Source: Corynebacterium renale
GTDB taxonomy: Bacteria; Actinomycetota; Actinomycetes; Mycobacteriales; Mycobacteriaceae
NCBI RefSeq assembly: GCF_002563965.1
Contig: NZ_PDJF01000001.1
Location: 620,001 to 684,000, forward strand
DNA: 64,000 bases
Reading direction: 5' to 3'
The stretch's first letter is position 1. Every line of letters starts with the position of its first letter. Below the pieces are notes generated by a model, which was not told the DNA's origin, searched no databases, and saw only the letters and a program-made list of their open reading frames with translations. The position numbers and the translations under genes are program-made. Positions 34,546-43,682 of this stretch are shown here, piece after piece.

Positions 34546-35865
34546 CTAATGCTTCTCGACGTCCATGTCGGCGGTCGTCGCCTCTTCTGACAGGTCCTTG
34601 CCGCGCGTTTCTGGGATGAAGAACGTCACGATAAGCGAAATGATCACAGTTAACGTGACGTAGATTCCGAAGTGCTGTGGCGACCAGTTTTCACCAATCC
34701 ACGCCTGCAACGCCGGGACCGTGCCCCCGAAAATGGCGGTGGCCAGGGCGTACGAGAATCCCACGCCAATCGTGCGGATCGAGGTGGGCACGAGTTCCGC
34801 CATGAGCGCCGGCAGGATCGAAAGCGGCGCAGCCAACAACACCATCGAGGTTCCCATGCCAATGAGCATGTGCTGCCACGAACCGTCAAGGAACTGCATG
34901 AGCGGGTACGTGCTTAGCGCCAGGCCTACGAAGCCGATGATCAGGACTGGTTTGCGGCCGATCTTGTCTGACAGGGCGCCCCACAGTGGCAGCGCGATGA
35001 TCGCCAGGATATTCGCGGCGACCGCGGTCCACAGCGCGTGCGCCGGATCGGCGTGCAGGATAGAGATGTGGAAACCGACCATCGCAGCCCAGTTCTGGAA
35101 CGCGATCGTAATGCCCAAGGTCAGGCCAATAATCTGGAGGGCCGGACGCCATGCGCGGGCCATCTCCTTCCACAGGTTCGGGCGCTTCGTGGCCTTGGCT
35201 GCGGAGTCTTCGGCAGCGGCCTCGAAGACTTCCGTCTCCTCCAAGCGCCACACGAAGTACAGGGCGATCAAAGAACCGAGGCCGCCCACCAGGAAAGGGA
35301 CGCGCCACAGGCCGTCGATCATCGCTTCCTTGCTGGTCGAGCTAGTGAGCACCGCGCCCAGCAGGGTGGCCAGCAGGGAACCCACCATGATGGACACATA
35401 TATTAAGGAAGAAAGCGCGCCGCGATTGTACGGGGTGGAACGCTCCGCGATGTACGCGCCGGCGGCGGGCTGCTCGCCACCATGCGCCAAGCCCTGGACC
35501 ACGCGCGCCACAACCAGGATGATGGCCGCGCCCACCCCGATCTGCGCGTGCGACGGCGCCAGCGCGATGAGCAGCGTACCAATCAACGCGGTGAGGGAGG
35601 TCAGGAAAAGCGAGACGCGCCGGCCACGCACGTCCGAAATGTAGCCGAACAGCAGGGAGCCGATAGGCCGGGCAATGAAGCCGACCGCAAACACGACCAG
35701 CGAATTAATAAACGCCTGCGTATCACTTCCGCCGCCCCCAAAGAAGGAGAAAGCGAAGAACGCGGCGAACGTTGTGTAAATACTCCAGTCGAAGACTTCC
35801 ATCGCGCTACCGATAAGAGCGCCGAAGATCTTCTTTCCGCCCGCGGGCTGTGTTTGTGTGGTCAC
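34546..35865 (-). CDS. MFS transporter of the metabolite:H+ symporter (MHS) type
   Basis: About 439 residues with 12 membrane helices. The family motif GYISDVRGRRVSL is in loop 2-3 and a second copy, LSDKIGRKPVLIIG, is in loop 8-9. VVQGLAHGGEQPAAGAYIAE matches the MHS subfamily (ShiA, ProP, citrate carriers). The start is uncertain: GTG at 35865 has GGAA 7 nt upstream, and TTG at 35877 is also open. It is the first gene of an operon with the two ECM4-type enzymes, which suggests uptake of an aromatic or quinone-like compound that they reduce. This is inference. Confidence 0.88.
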   Translation of the reverse strand: MTTQTQPAGGKKIFGALIGSAMEVFDWSIYTTFAAFFAFSFFGGGGSDTQAFINSLVVFAVGFIARPIGSLLFGYISDVRGRRVSLFLTSLTALIGTLLIALAPSHAQIGVGAAIILVVARVVQGLAHGGEQPAAGAYIAERSTPYNRGALSSLIYVSIMVGSLLATLLGAVLTSSTSKEAMIDGLWRVPFLVGGLGSLIALYFVWRLEETEVFEAAAEDSAAKATKRPNLWKEMARAWRPALQIIGLTLGITIAFQNWAAMVGFHISILHADPAHALWTAVAANILAIIALPLWGALSDKIGRKPVLIIGFVGLALSTYPLMQFLDGSWQHMLIGMGTSMVLLAAPLSILPALMAELVPTSIRTIGVGFSYALATAIFGGTVPALQAWIGENWSPQHFGIYVTLTVIISLIVTFFIPETRGKDLSEEATTADMDVEKH

Positions 35866-35887
35866 GAGGTTTTCCAATCGTACTATC

Positions 35888-35924
35888 TAGACTGACTGGT
35901 CCACCCTACCTAGACCGACCAGTA
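35888..35924. promoter_or_regulatory. Operator-like TAGACYGAC repeats upstream of the MFS operon
   Basis: TAGACTGACTGGTC (35888-35901) and TAGACCGACCAGT (35911-35923) give both a direct repeat (TAGACYGAC, 23 bp apart) and an inverted repeat (ACTGGTC...GACCAGT). The pattern suits a TetR-family regulator, not encoded in the adjacent genes. The site is just upstream of the MFS start. Confidence 0.55.
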
Positions 35925-36015
35925 TTAGCGAATCGGCGTAACCATTGCACATCTCACCGTATAAGTGTACTGTTACGCCCTGACGCTTGTAGTTTCCCCC
36001 TAGAAGGTATTACTT

Positions 36016-37548
36016 ATGTTTAGAAAACTCGCAGCTTCTGTAGCGGCTGCACTGCTTGCCGTCGGAGCGTTTAATGCACCGCCCGCCACAGCAACCGAGA
36101 ATACGATCACCGACACGGCCGCAGATTATCGCGCGTCCCTTCCACCTGAAGCTAGGATCCAAGACGCGCAGCGTAGCCCCGTTGTCGCAGGCTCTGGCGG
36201 GTATACCGACGCTGAAGTAGAAGCGTTGCAGGAAGAAGCTCGACTCAAGCTTGCGTCTGCCCCGATCCGTGCAAGTCGATCAAATTGCATGAGTATTCCT
36301 TTCAACCAGTTTCAGGTATGTGGGGCAATTAAAGACCGGTACATCCAACAAGGAGGACCCACCTCCTGGTTACTATGGCCTATTGGCCCAGAACTGCGTA
36401 ACCCTGACGGGGTGGGGGCACGCCAACAATTCCAAAACGGGTTTATTTACTGGCACCCGGTAACAGGCGCGCACGCTGTTAGTACCCGTGTTGCCCAGGT
36501 ATGGGCTGCCCACGGGTGGGAAGCAGGCCCTATGGGATACCCGCGTGGTGGTGAAGTCACCTCTACTGGGCGCAGCCCAGTAGAGGGGGACGTATTAGAT
36601 GGGTGGTTACAAGAATTTCAGGGCGGTACCGTCTACCGGTCGAAGGCAGCTCTTGGGGGACCGCTAGAAGGTGTGGGCCAGCATGTGGCTGTGGTGTGGG
36701 GTGCGATCTTAGAACGCTACAAAGCTATCGGTGGGCCGGAGTCAGTACTTGGTTTTCCTATTACCGATGAGCTTGTCGCTAGTGATGGTGTAGGTAGGTA
36801 TCAGGTTTTTCAGAATGGGATGATCACCTGGCATCCAGCTTATGGTGCGTGGGAGAGTTTTGGGTTGGTTCATGACCTGTGGGATATGCGCGGTGGCACG
36901 GATTCTCGGTGGGAGTATCCGGTAGGGGCACCGGTGATGGACCCGGATGTTCCGGTGACAGTAGCCCAGCCCTTTAGTGGTGGACAATTGAGCATTGCGG
37001 AGGAGTTTGAGACTGCTGGGGTACGCGACGTTGGCGGTAAGGAAGTAAGCAACCTCCTTATCGAATACCTCAATTACCATAGGATTTCACTAGAGAATGC
37101 AATCAAGCCGGCAGGTCTTGCCTCCTCCGAAAGTTTAGCGACAAGAAGTGCACGGTCAGTAAGCGTGTGTCCGTTACCCGATTCATCAACTACAGACTTC
37201 GGTGGAATTTCTATTCCTGGGCATTACAATTACTGGGCCTGTCGTGAGTGGCTGAAAGAACTGCCCGCATACGGTCGGCATGACTTCTGCACCAAGAGTC
37301 CCGACCAGTTCCCAGCACCTGGACGTAATGCTCGTTTTGAGGGTGCCTGTGCCCGCCATGACTTGTGCATGGATGTTGCCGATACCCAAGGAAACGGTTA
37401 CGGTCCGTGCAACAAGACCCTATGGAAAGATCTTCATCAAGTGTGTTCCAACAATTACTCCGTAGTGGATCTCCGTCGAAACGGTTGTTTTGATGCACGC
37501 GACATCTATTTCATTGCTGTTACGGGCTACCACATTGGGAATCTCTAA
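36016..37548 (+). CDS. Secreted LGFP-repeat protein fused to a phospholipase A2 domain
   Basis: A 510-residue exported protein. The signal peptide is residues 1-27 (cleavage near ATA). Four LGFP-type repeats (residues about 110-330, including GGPESVLGFPITDE and AAHGWEAGPMGYPRGGE) usually bind the mycolate cell wall. The C-terminal domain carries the prokaryotic phospholipase A2 motif ARHDLCMD (H448, D449) with flanking cysteines (CTK, GAC, PCN, QVC) that would form disulfides. It would cleave the sn-2 acyl chain of phospholipids. GC content is visibly lower than in neighbouring genes. It is followed after 1 bp by a membrane-protein gene. Confidence 0.9.
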   Translation: MFRKLAASVAAALLAVGAFNAPPATATENTITDTAADYRASLPPEARIQDAQRSPVVAGSGGYTDAEVEALQEEARLKLASAPIRASRSNCMSIPFNQFQVCGAIKDRYIQQGGPTSWLLWPIGPELRNPDGVGARQQFQNGFIYWHPVTGAHAVSTRVAQVWAAHGWEAGPMGYPRGGEVTSTGRSPVEGDVLDGWLQEFQGGTVYRSKAALGGPLEGVGQHVAVVWGAILERYKAIGGPESVLGFPITDELVASDGVGRYQVFQNGMITWHPAYGAWESFGLVHDLWDMRGGTDSRWEYPVGAPVMDPDVPVTVAQPFSGGQLSIAEEFETAGVRDVGGKEVSNLLIEYLNYHRISLENAIKPAGLASSESLATRSARSVSVCPLPDSSTTDFGGISIPGHYNYWACREWLKELPAYGRHDFCTKSPDQFPAPGRNARFEGACARHDLCMDVADTQGNGYGPCNKTLWKDLHQVCSNNYSVVDLRRNGCFDARDIYFIAVTGYHIGNL

Positions 37549-37549
37549 G

Positions 37550-37954
37550 ATGAACCGTTTTTCTGTACCCCTATTCTTTGCTATCGCCAGCCTGCCTTTC
37601 CTCATCATCACGTATCTTGTTCCCCAGGAGCGTTTGATTTCGATTAGCGTGTGGCCGATCCCCTTCCCTATCTACCTGTGGGAAACATCATTCATGCTCA
37701 GATTTTTGTTCCAGATTTGTTGCATTATCTCTATCCCCATGGCTTGGGCGAGTAGGAAATGGCTGTTTTGGATCATCGGATTAACCTTCACAGCTTTCCT
37801 GGGAGCTCTCCTAGTTTCCACCGCCGGGACAGGGCCGTTTTATAGTGGGCTAGCGGAGTGGTCAACCCTAATAACTCCACCGTTTATCATTGCGGCAGGT
37901 GCTCACCTGATTCAGGACTGGTGGAAACGAAAAAAGAATTCACCGACCACGTGA
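37550..37954 (+). CDS. Small membrane protein coupled to the phospholipase gene
   Basis: A 134-residue protein with four hydrophobic helices (LFFAIASLPFLIITYLV, FMLRFLFQICCIISIPMAW, LFWIIGLTFTAFLGALLV, ITPPFIIAAGAHLI) and a basic tail. It starts 1 bp after the stop of the phospholipase gene (TAAGATG), so the two are translated together. I know no family for it. Its position next to a secreted membrane-active enzyme would suit an immunity or membrane-repair role, but that is only inference. Confidence 0.75.
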   Translation: MNRFSVPLFFAIASLPFLIITYLVPQERLISISVWPIPFPIYLWETSFMLRFLFQICCIISIPMAWASRKWLFWIIGLTFTAFLGALLVSTAGTGPFYSGLAEWSTLITPPFIIAAGAHLIQDWWKRKKNSPTT

Positions 37955-38083
37955 CCGATTCATCACCTCTTCATTTCGCACCCACGACCGCGCACAACAA
38001 ATTGTCCACGGAATCGCGGACGCTTAGGAGCCAGCAATATATATTACGGCGCAGTCGCCTACCGCACAGGGGATAATCTGTAG
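37955..38083. other. AT-rich spacer
   Basis: No gene or clear signal is seen here. ATATATATTA near 38037 is an AT tract. Confidence 0.4.
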
Positions 38084-38418
38084 CTGCTCACTCGACTTTT
38101 ACTACCGCTTGGCGTGGGTACTATCGATGGTTTTAACTCTGCGTCGCTGTTTTATTTAATTGCACATAAGGAGCATTTATACTTAGACCCTTTATCCATT
38201 GGCACGCTTGGCACAACCCTGGCTAGTCTGAGTTTCCTGGTTTTGCTGATACCGGCTCTACATTCTTGTTCTTTACGTGTGTATTTACCGTGGCATCTTT
38301 GCTCTCTATAATGCTGAGGCTGCGTCAGACAATGAAGCAGCCGGACGAACTGCCTAAGCAACGTGGACCGTTTGCCCCTACCCCAGCACCCCGATACCTT
38401 TATATCGGAACTATTTGA
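38084..38418 (+). pseudogene. Frameshifted remnant of a membrane protein
   Basis: Frame 1 encodes LLLPLGVGTIDGFNSASLFY and on to a helix ending near 38250. Another frame then carries a convincing helix (FLFFTCVFTVASLLSIML) and a basic Pro-rich tail ending at the TGA at 38416-38418. Joined by one frameshift near 38235-38260, the two give a protein of about 110 residues with three helices. Neither part alone is sensible. It lies in the AT-richer islet behind the phospholipase pair. Alternative: noncoding DNA. Confidence 0.35.
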
Positions 38419-38442
38419 ATTTTTAGATGGGGTTACAAGGTC

Positions 38443-39927
38443 ATGCCGCATAGAAATCGTCCGGAAGCGCTGGACGTTGTCAGTTCATTCCGGGCGTCAC
38501 TGAGTTCGTTCGGACGGTTCAAGACGGAGGTCCTCGCCGGCCTGGTCGTGGCGTTCGCGATGATCCCGGAGGCGCTTTCCTTCTCTATCTTGGCGGGCGT
38601 GGACCCGCAGGTGGGCCTCTTCGCGTCGGCTGCGATTGCTATCGTGGTGGCGTTTTCGGGCGGACGCCCGGCGATGATGAGTGGCGCCGCTGGTTCCGTC
38701 GCTCTGGTCATCGCCCCGGTGGTCCGGGATTACGGGATGGACTACTTGATCGCCACGGTTCTTTTCGGCGGCGTCCTCCAAATCCTGATGGGCATCGGTG
38801 GCGTGGCTAAGCTGATGCGGTTCATCCCGCGTTCGGTGAATATTGGCTTCGTGAACGCGCTGGCTATCCTGATTTTCTCCGCCCAGGTGCCACACCTTAT
38901 TGATGTGCCGTGGCTGGTGTACCCGCTGGTGGTCGTCGGCGTGCTTATCGTGTGGTTGCTACCGAAGGTGACGACGGCGCTGCCTTCGTCGTTAGTAGCA
39001 ATTGTGGTGCTGACCGCCATCGTTGTGGCCGCCGGTTGGACGGTGCCCACCGTGGGCGACATGGGGCAGCTGCCGAATTCGTGGCCTAGCCTGCTGCTTC
39101 CCGACGTGCCGCTGAACCTGGAGACGCTCAAGATTATTTTCCCGTACGCGCTGGCGATGGCGCTGGTGGCGACGATGGAATCGCTGCTCACGGCGAACCT
39201 CGTCGACGATTCCACCCAAACGCACTCGAATAAGACGCGCGAGACGTGGGGCCAGGGCGTGGCGAACCTGGCGGCCGGCCTGTTCGGCGGTATCGGCGGT
39301 TGCGGCATGATCGGCCAGACGGTCGTCGGCGTGCAGGCGGGTGCGCGGACCCGTATGTCCACCTTCATTTCCGGCGTATTCCTGCTGGTCCTGGTGGTGG
39401 CGCTGGGCGATATTACCGGCCTGATCCCGATGGCCGCGCTCGTCGCCGTGATGCTGATTGTGGTGGTCAGCACGATGGATTGGCATTCGATCAAACCGCA
39501 GACGCTGCGCACGATGCCGCTGGCTGAGACCGTGATCATGCTCATTACGGTCGCGCTGACCGTGTTTACCGGCAACCTGGCGATCGGCGTGATTGCGGGC
39601 GTGCTCGTCGCGATGATCGCGTTCGCCGGCAAGGTCTCCAACTTCACGAACATGACCCGCGAAGCAACCGACCACGGCACCACCTACCGGATCTCCGGCC
39701 AACTGTTCTTCGCCTCCTCCAACGACCTGGTGTATTCCTTCGCCTACGCCGACGACCCCTCCCCCATCACCATCGACCTCTCCGAAACCCAGATCTGGGA
39801 CGCCTCCACCGTCTCCACACTCGACTCCGTGCAGCACAAGTACGCCGAGCGCGGCAAAGAGGTCCGCATCGTTGGACTACAGGACGCGCACTCCCGCGAG
39901 TTGCTGGAGAAGTTGCGCAAGATCTAG
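38443..39927 (+). CDS. SulP/SLC26-type anion transporter with STAS domain
   Basis: A 494-residue permease with about 11-12 helices. [30 protein letters not shown] is the family signature, and the conserved [25 protein letters not shown] segment follows in the middle. The C-terminal cytoplasmic part is a short STAS domain ([26 protein letters not shown]). It carries sulfate, bicarbonate or a related anion, which one is not known. The gene starts 24 bp after the pseudogene and ends just before the repeat block. One GCTTATCGACG copy begins 4 bp after its stop. Confidence 0.92.
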   Translation: MPHRNRPEALDVVSSFRASLSSFGRFKTEVLAGLVVAFAMIPEALSFSILAGVDPQVGLFASAAIAIVVAFSGGRPAMMSGAAGSVALVIAPVVRDYGMDYLIATVLFGGVLQILMGIGGVAKLMRFIPRSVNIGFVNALAILIFSAQVPHLIDVPWLVYPLVVVGVLIVWLLPKVTTALPSSLVAIVVLTAIVVAAGWTVPTVGDMGQLPNSWPSLLLPDVPLNLETLKIIFPYALAMALVATMESLLTANLVDDSTQTHSNKTRETWGQGVANLAAGLFGGIGGCGMIGQTVVGVQAGARTRMSTFISGVFLLVLVVALGDITGLIPMAALVAVMLIVVVSTMDWHSIKPQTLRTMPLAETVIMLITVALTVFTGNLAIGVIAGVLVAMIAFAGKVSNFTNMTREATDHGTTYRISGQLFFASSNDLVYSFAYADDPSPITIDLSETQIWDASTVSTLDSVQHKYAERGKEVRIVGLQDAHSRELLEKLRKI

Positions 39928-40079
39928 CCCGCTTATCGACGCCCTCCGGCCCGCCAGCGCTGCGACAGGGCGCTTCGCCAGCGCGGGGCGGCCGGCCAGC
40001 GTTGCGCGCTTCGCCAGCGCAAACGCGCTGCTCTTAGGAGCGGGAAGTGCGCAGGGACGTGCATATTTATCAGCTGGCG

Positions 40080-40133
40080 TTAATATCCCAGGTCGCGGGC
40101 GTGCGCTAGGCTCCGCGCGACCTGGGATATTAA
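40080..40133. repeat. Type A palindromic element, copy 1 (54 bp)
   Basis: TTAATATCCCAGGTCGCG pairs with its complement CGCGACCTGGGATATTAA at the two ends of a 54-bp hairpin. It lies in the first repeat block. Confidence 0.85.
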
Positions 40134-40458
40134 GTCTGGCTCGTAAGCCTAGCGTTGTGGGCGTGAGCGCGCTTGCAGAAAATCGGAACCTGAAGCCACC
40201 CGAATCCCACCGGATGGGAAAGTCCGTGGCGTGCTGGGCGCGCCTCGCCTTAGCCAGCATGCTTGTGAAAGTGGCGTGGACCGGAAGGGCCGGCGCAGTG
40301 GCGCCGGGCTGACTATTCCCTTCCGGTTTCAGGCGTGTGGCATGCAAAAGTACAGGTGAGATCTTGGTGCGTACGAAGAATTCTCGGCAGCCCCGCGCAA
40401 ACACGGCGCCCGCCTGGCCCACAACGCATGCGTGTATCCGCATGTTTATCAGCTGGCG

Positions 40459-40512
40459 TTAATATCCCAGGTCACGGCTGTGCAGCGTGGCGAGACTGAC
40501 CTGGGATATTAA
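40459..40512. repeat. Type A palindromic element, copy 2 (54 bp)
   Basis: Same ends as copy 1 (TTAATATCCCAGGTC...GACCTGGGATATTAA) and the same 54-bp length. It is preceded by the same TTTATCAGCTGGCG flank as copy 1 and followed by the same GGCTGGCTCGTAAG flank in closely similar form. Confidence 0.85.
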
Positions 40513-40564
40513 GGCTGGCTCGTAAGGCTAGCGTTGTGGGCGTGAATCCTTGACTCGCAAACCT

Positions 40565-40613
40565 GATACGCCAGGTCGCCAGCACAGCCAGCGTTTCAGC
40601 GACCTGGCGTATA
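40565..40613. repeat. Type B palindromic element, copy 1 (49 bp)
   Basis: GATACGCCAGGTCGC (40565-40579) pairs with GCGACCTGGCGTAT (40599-40612). The core CCAGGTCGC is shared with type A, but the outer arm is different. Confidence 0.85.
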
Positions 40614-40731
40614 CAAGATGCGCACCAAATATTCACGGAACCGGCACTTCGGACGTAGCCGTGGCCTGCGTTTGGACCCCTTCACGTCATGCGTTTGGTA
40701 ACCTTCACAGCCGTCTGCCCAGGTCAGAAAC

Positions 40732-40971
40732 CTACACCCCGAAGAAGAACGCGAAGCCGATCACCAAGATCAGTAATGGCAGCGCCATGCATAGCCCGGC
40801 GCAGATCATGAGCCAGGGCGCTTTGGTTGCTAAGCCGACCGCGAGTGCGTATGCGCCGGCTAGGTAGTGCCACCACGAGTAGGCCTGGTCGAAATGACTC
40901 GGGGCGTACGCAACAGCCCAGGCCACCGCTATGAGAGCGCTGGCCTGGGCTGTGAGTTTTACGGCGGTCAT
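40732..40971 (-). CDS. Small membrane protein
   Basis: A 79-residue protein with two or three hydrophobic helices (ALIAVAWAVAYA, WHYLAGAYALAVGLA, LMICAGLCMALPLLILVIGFAFFFGV). It starts 15 bp downstream of the putative symporter gene on the same strand, so it is probably in the same operon. No family is recognised. Confidence 0.65.
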   Translation of the reverse strand: MTAVKLTAQASALIAVAWAVAYAPSHFDQAYSWWHYLAGAYALAVGLATKAPWLMICAGLCMALPLLILVIGFAFFFGV

Positions 40972-40986
40972 ACGCCGGGATTTTAG

Positions 40987-42180
40987 TTACAGCACGGACA
41001 GAATAATAGAGACGATGACGATGGCGCCGGCGGAGACCGTCGAGAAGCCTCCGATGAGCATGGGGAGCAGGATCTGTTCGCGGAGGGCCTCACGCTCCTT
41101 CGGCGTGCGGCCGGTGGCTTTGACCACTTCTTGGGAGATCATGTAGTCGGCGGGGAAGCCGAACGTGGAGGTCAGGGCGACGGGGATGCCGAGGCGGAGG
41201 TCCCAGCCGACGAGTTTGGTCATGATGGCGCCGCCGAGGAAGACACCGCCGAAGCCGGCGATCATCATGACGACCAGAATGCCGGCGATGGATGCGAGGT
41301 CCGCGAAGGTGAAGCCCGTCAACGGCACGATGACCAGGAATACCAGGCTGGCCATGATAATGCCGAAGGAGCCGGCTTTCTCCAGGGGGCGGCGTGGCAC
41401 GAGGCCGATGTATGCGCCGATGAAGCCGATCGCTAGGCCCCACAGCGAGTAGCTGACGCCCGTCGCGTCTTCGAGTACGCGGGCGACCCAGCCGAGGGCG
41501 ACTGCCATGAAGAGGGCGAAGTAGGCGTTGTCGGCGATGGCGTCGGGAAGCCGGATGAGGGTGCGGTGGCCGTCGTTGAGGTCGCCGTCCTCGTCGATGT
41601 GGTCCTCGACGTCGCCGACCTCAGGGCCGGGCTCGGGGGTGAGGGTCTCACGGTGGGCAAGTGCGTATCGACGCAGCAACGTCGACGCAACCGGCATCCC
41701 CGGAAGACACTGCACCATGAGCAGCATCGATGGGATCATGAGCGCCATCGGATCCAGATCCGGGATGCCCTGGAGGCCCTCATTCATGAGCGTCGTCGCG
41801 ACAAGGCCACCGGTCATCGGGCCAACCGACGCCGCCGCAATGTCGAAACCGTACAGCCACGTACCGATACCCAGCACGAAGGCCGCCGCCATAACAATGC
41901 CCGACACCGCAATAGCGACGGGACGCCACTGCACCAGCAACTTACCAATCGGAATCAGCGAACCCATGTGAATCATGACCGCCGACTGCGCCCACGAACC
42001 AAACGCCACGAGCGCGGATGCCATCGCCATCTCATACGGCAAGAAACCGAGGTTAGCCAGGACGAACGCCAGCAGCATGGCCACCAGGATTGATGGGATG
42101 CGCGCCTTCGACAATGCGGACAGGATTTCCCCGACCGCGATACACCCCAAAATAATTACGGTCACCGAAAGGACAGACAT
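40987..42180 (-). CDS. Putative sodium symporter-like multi-pass transporter
   Basis: A protein of 397 residues with about ten hydrophobic helices in two halves. GSLIPIGKLLVQW, VGPMTGGLVATTLMNEGLQ and GGVFLGGAIMTKLVGWDLRLGIPVALTSTFGFPADY resemble glutamate:Na+ symporter-like folds, but I am not certain of the family. The cytoplasmic loop near the middle is acidic (EPGPEVGDVEDHIDEDGD). The ATG at 42180 is chosen: the protein begins directly with a helix and GGAG lies 11 nt upstream. The longer frame to 42291 adds a basic, non-membrane tail. Confidence 0.8.
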   Translation of the reverse strand: MSVLSVTVIILGCIAVGEILSALSKARIPSILVAMLLAFVLANLGFLPYEMAMASALVAFGSWAQSAVMIHMGSLIPIGKLLVQWRPVAIAVSGIVMAAAFVLGIGTWLYGFDIAAASVGPMTGGLVATTLMNEGLQGIPDLDPMALMIPSMLLMVQCLPGMPVASTLLRRYALAHRETLTPEPGPEVGDVEDHIDEDGDLNDGHRTLIRLPDAIADNAYFALFMAVALGWVARVLEDATGVSYSLWGLAIGFIGAYIGLVPRRPLEKAGSFGIIMASLVFLVIVPLTGFTFADLASIAGILVVMMIAGFGGVFLGGAIMTKLVGWDLRLGIPVALTSTFGFPADYMISQEVVKATGRTPKEREALREQILLPMLIGGFSTVSAGAIVIVSIILSVL

Positions 42181-42404
42181 GATGGGCTTACTCCGCTCTA
42201 CAATTGGCGGGAGCCTGAATGCAACATCCCGCGGACTTTTCCGTGCTACGCCTCGGGACGGCGCTCCCCTGACCGGTTGCCCCAAGGACAATGGTTGTGA
42301 AGGTGCGCGCTAGACGCTGCAGAAAACAGTATTGGTGTTACATATTAGCTTTGCAGGTAAAGGCGAGGCAAGTCACTTTTGCGTTGAGACGGGGTACGTG
42401 AATG

Positions 42405-42746
42405 TCACCGCGAGTTGTATTTCTTGCGCTGTCGCCGGGCGTTACTCCATCCAGTTCGACGAGCCGAGCTACGTTTGTCCGGTCGCATCATCAGGGTAAG
42501 ACCATCAAAGTCGGTGGGTTTCCAGCTGTGGCGGTGTTCCCTGAACTCCATACCTTGTTCATTTGCCGCTGACTGTACAAGCAATGCCCGGCCATCTTTG
42601 CACAAGTCGACAGTGCGCTCCCACAATAGTTCGCGTACGCGCGCGGAAGGGTTACCGACGAATACGCCCGGGCTCAATTCCATGAGCCACTTGGTCAAAT
42701 CACCACGAAGTCCTGCAGGGCAAGCTGTTACCACGAGCACCATCAT
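42405..42746 (-). CDS. cas2e: CRISPR-associated endonuclease Cas2, type I-E
   Basis: A 113-residue Cas2e. It has the N-terminal strand MMVLVVTACPAGLRGDLTKWLMEL and the type I-E pattern ARVRELLWERTVDL, then a C-terminal extension (about residues 85-113) rich in Arg and Lys that in Cas2e contacts Cas1. It acts with Cas1 to integrate new spacers. The ATG overlaps the cas1 stop (ATGA). It is the last gene of the cas operon. Confidence 0.95.
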   Translation of the reverse strand: MMVLVVTACPAGLRGDLTKWLMELSPGVFVGNPSARVRELLWERTVDLCKDGRALLVQSAANEQGMEFREHRHSWKPTDFDGLTLMMRPDKRSSARRTGWSNARRQRKKYNSR

Positions 42747-43681
42747 GATTTCAGTTCTTCCTCGGCCCAGTTAATCCCGGAAGCAATAACTTCGAGTTCG
42801 CTCCACAGCATCAGTTCAGCATCTGAAATGAGATCGTCGTCAGGAATGTCCATGACATACTTCAGGTCAGACACCATGCGCTGCATGAGCCGCTTTTCGA
42901 CGACCGCGTCCCGGATCTTCCGCCGCACCTCAATGTGTGGTGTTCCTTGCGCTGCCGCCACGGCGTCAAATGCGGCAGGAATTGCAATTTCCGCTTTGTA
43001 GAGGTCAGCGATGTCATAGACAAAGGAACGGTCGGTTCCCGTGTGTACAACGCCTAACGCAGGAACAAAGCCGAGACCTGCGATTACTGCGTGTGCTATG
43101 CCATAAAGAGCAGCACTTGCAGCGGTCAGTGCTTGGTTTATTGGGGATCCTGAATCGAAGTCATTGGGGTCGTAGCTACGCCGGTCCCAAAAGACTCCGG
43201 TGCGCTCTGCTTCCTGCGCGTACACCTTTTTCATGCGTGCTCCCTCACGGCCCCGTAGTTGGGCCATCGTCAGGCCAGAAACGTCCTCACCGGGGAAACG
43301 TAACCCGTACATCTTGCGGGCACAATCTAATCGTTTCCGCTGGTTGGTCACAATTTCTGCCTGCGCAATTGCCATGCGGGAAGATTTTGCTGGCGGACGA
43401 CCGGAGGCGTAATACCGCACGCCACGCTCCCCCACCCATACGGTGGACACACCGGCGTCGCCAAGCAGAGCCATTGCAGCATAAGTAATCCTGGTGCCAG
43501 GTCCAAGAAGTAGTGCCGCGAGTTGTGTAGCCGGTACGTGTGCGGTTCCGCGTTTGTCTGTAATGGTTAAAGCGTTTCCGTCGCGGTTAACCACTGCTCG
43601 TTCTACGTATAGAAAAGAAATCCGATCACCCATCTGTGCTAATGCATGACGGGTAATCGGAACTTCTTGTGGTGTTGGCAT
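42743..43681 (-). CDS. cas1e: CRISPR integrase Cas1, type I-E
   Basis: A 312-residue Cas1e. The metal ligands are in place: the Glu of LRGREGARMKKVY, the His of GIAHAVIAGLGFVPALGVVHTG and the Asp of SFVYDIADLYK. The N-terminal beta domain (ALTITDKRGTAHVP) and basic surface are normal. With Cas2 it inserts spacers at the leader end of the array. The start is 1 bp after the cas6e stop. Confidence 0.96.
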   Translation of the reverse strand: MPTPQEVPITRHALAQMGDRISFLYVERAVVNRDGNALTITDKRGTAHVPATQLAALLLGPGTRITYAAMALLGDAGVSTVWVGERGVRYYASGRPPAKSSRMAIAQAEIVTNQRKRLDCARKMYGLRFPGEDVSGLTMAQLRGREGARMKKVYAQEAERTGVFWDRRSYDPNDFDSGSPINQALTAASAALYGIAHAVIAGLGFVPALGVVHTGTDRSFVYDIADLYKAEIAIPAAFDAVAAAQGTPHIEVRRKIRDAVVEKRLMQRMVSDLKYVMDIPDDDLISDAELMLWSELEVIASGINWAEEELKS

Positions 43682-43682
43682 C

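Larger units (their letters stand above)
39928..40731. repeat. Gene-free composite repeat block, copy 1
   Basis: No gene is seen in this 804-bp interval. It is made of palindromic hairpins and a core that recur in inverted orientation at 60,945-61,445. Order: flank (GGAAGTGCGC...GTGCATATTTAT, 40040-40070), hairpin A1 (40080-40133), a core of about 120 bp beginning near 40205, hairpin A2 (40459-40512), hairpin B1 (40565-40613) and a flank (ATGCGCACCAAATATTCACG). Three tandem CGCCAGCG-like units lie at 39950-40020. Confidence 0.75.
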
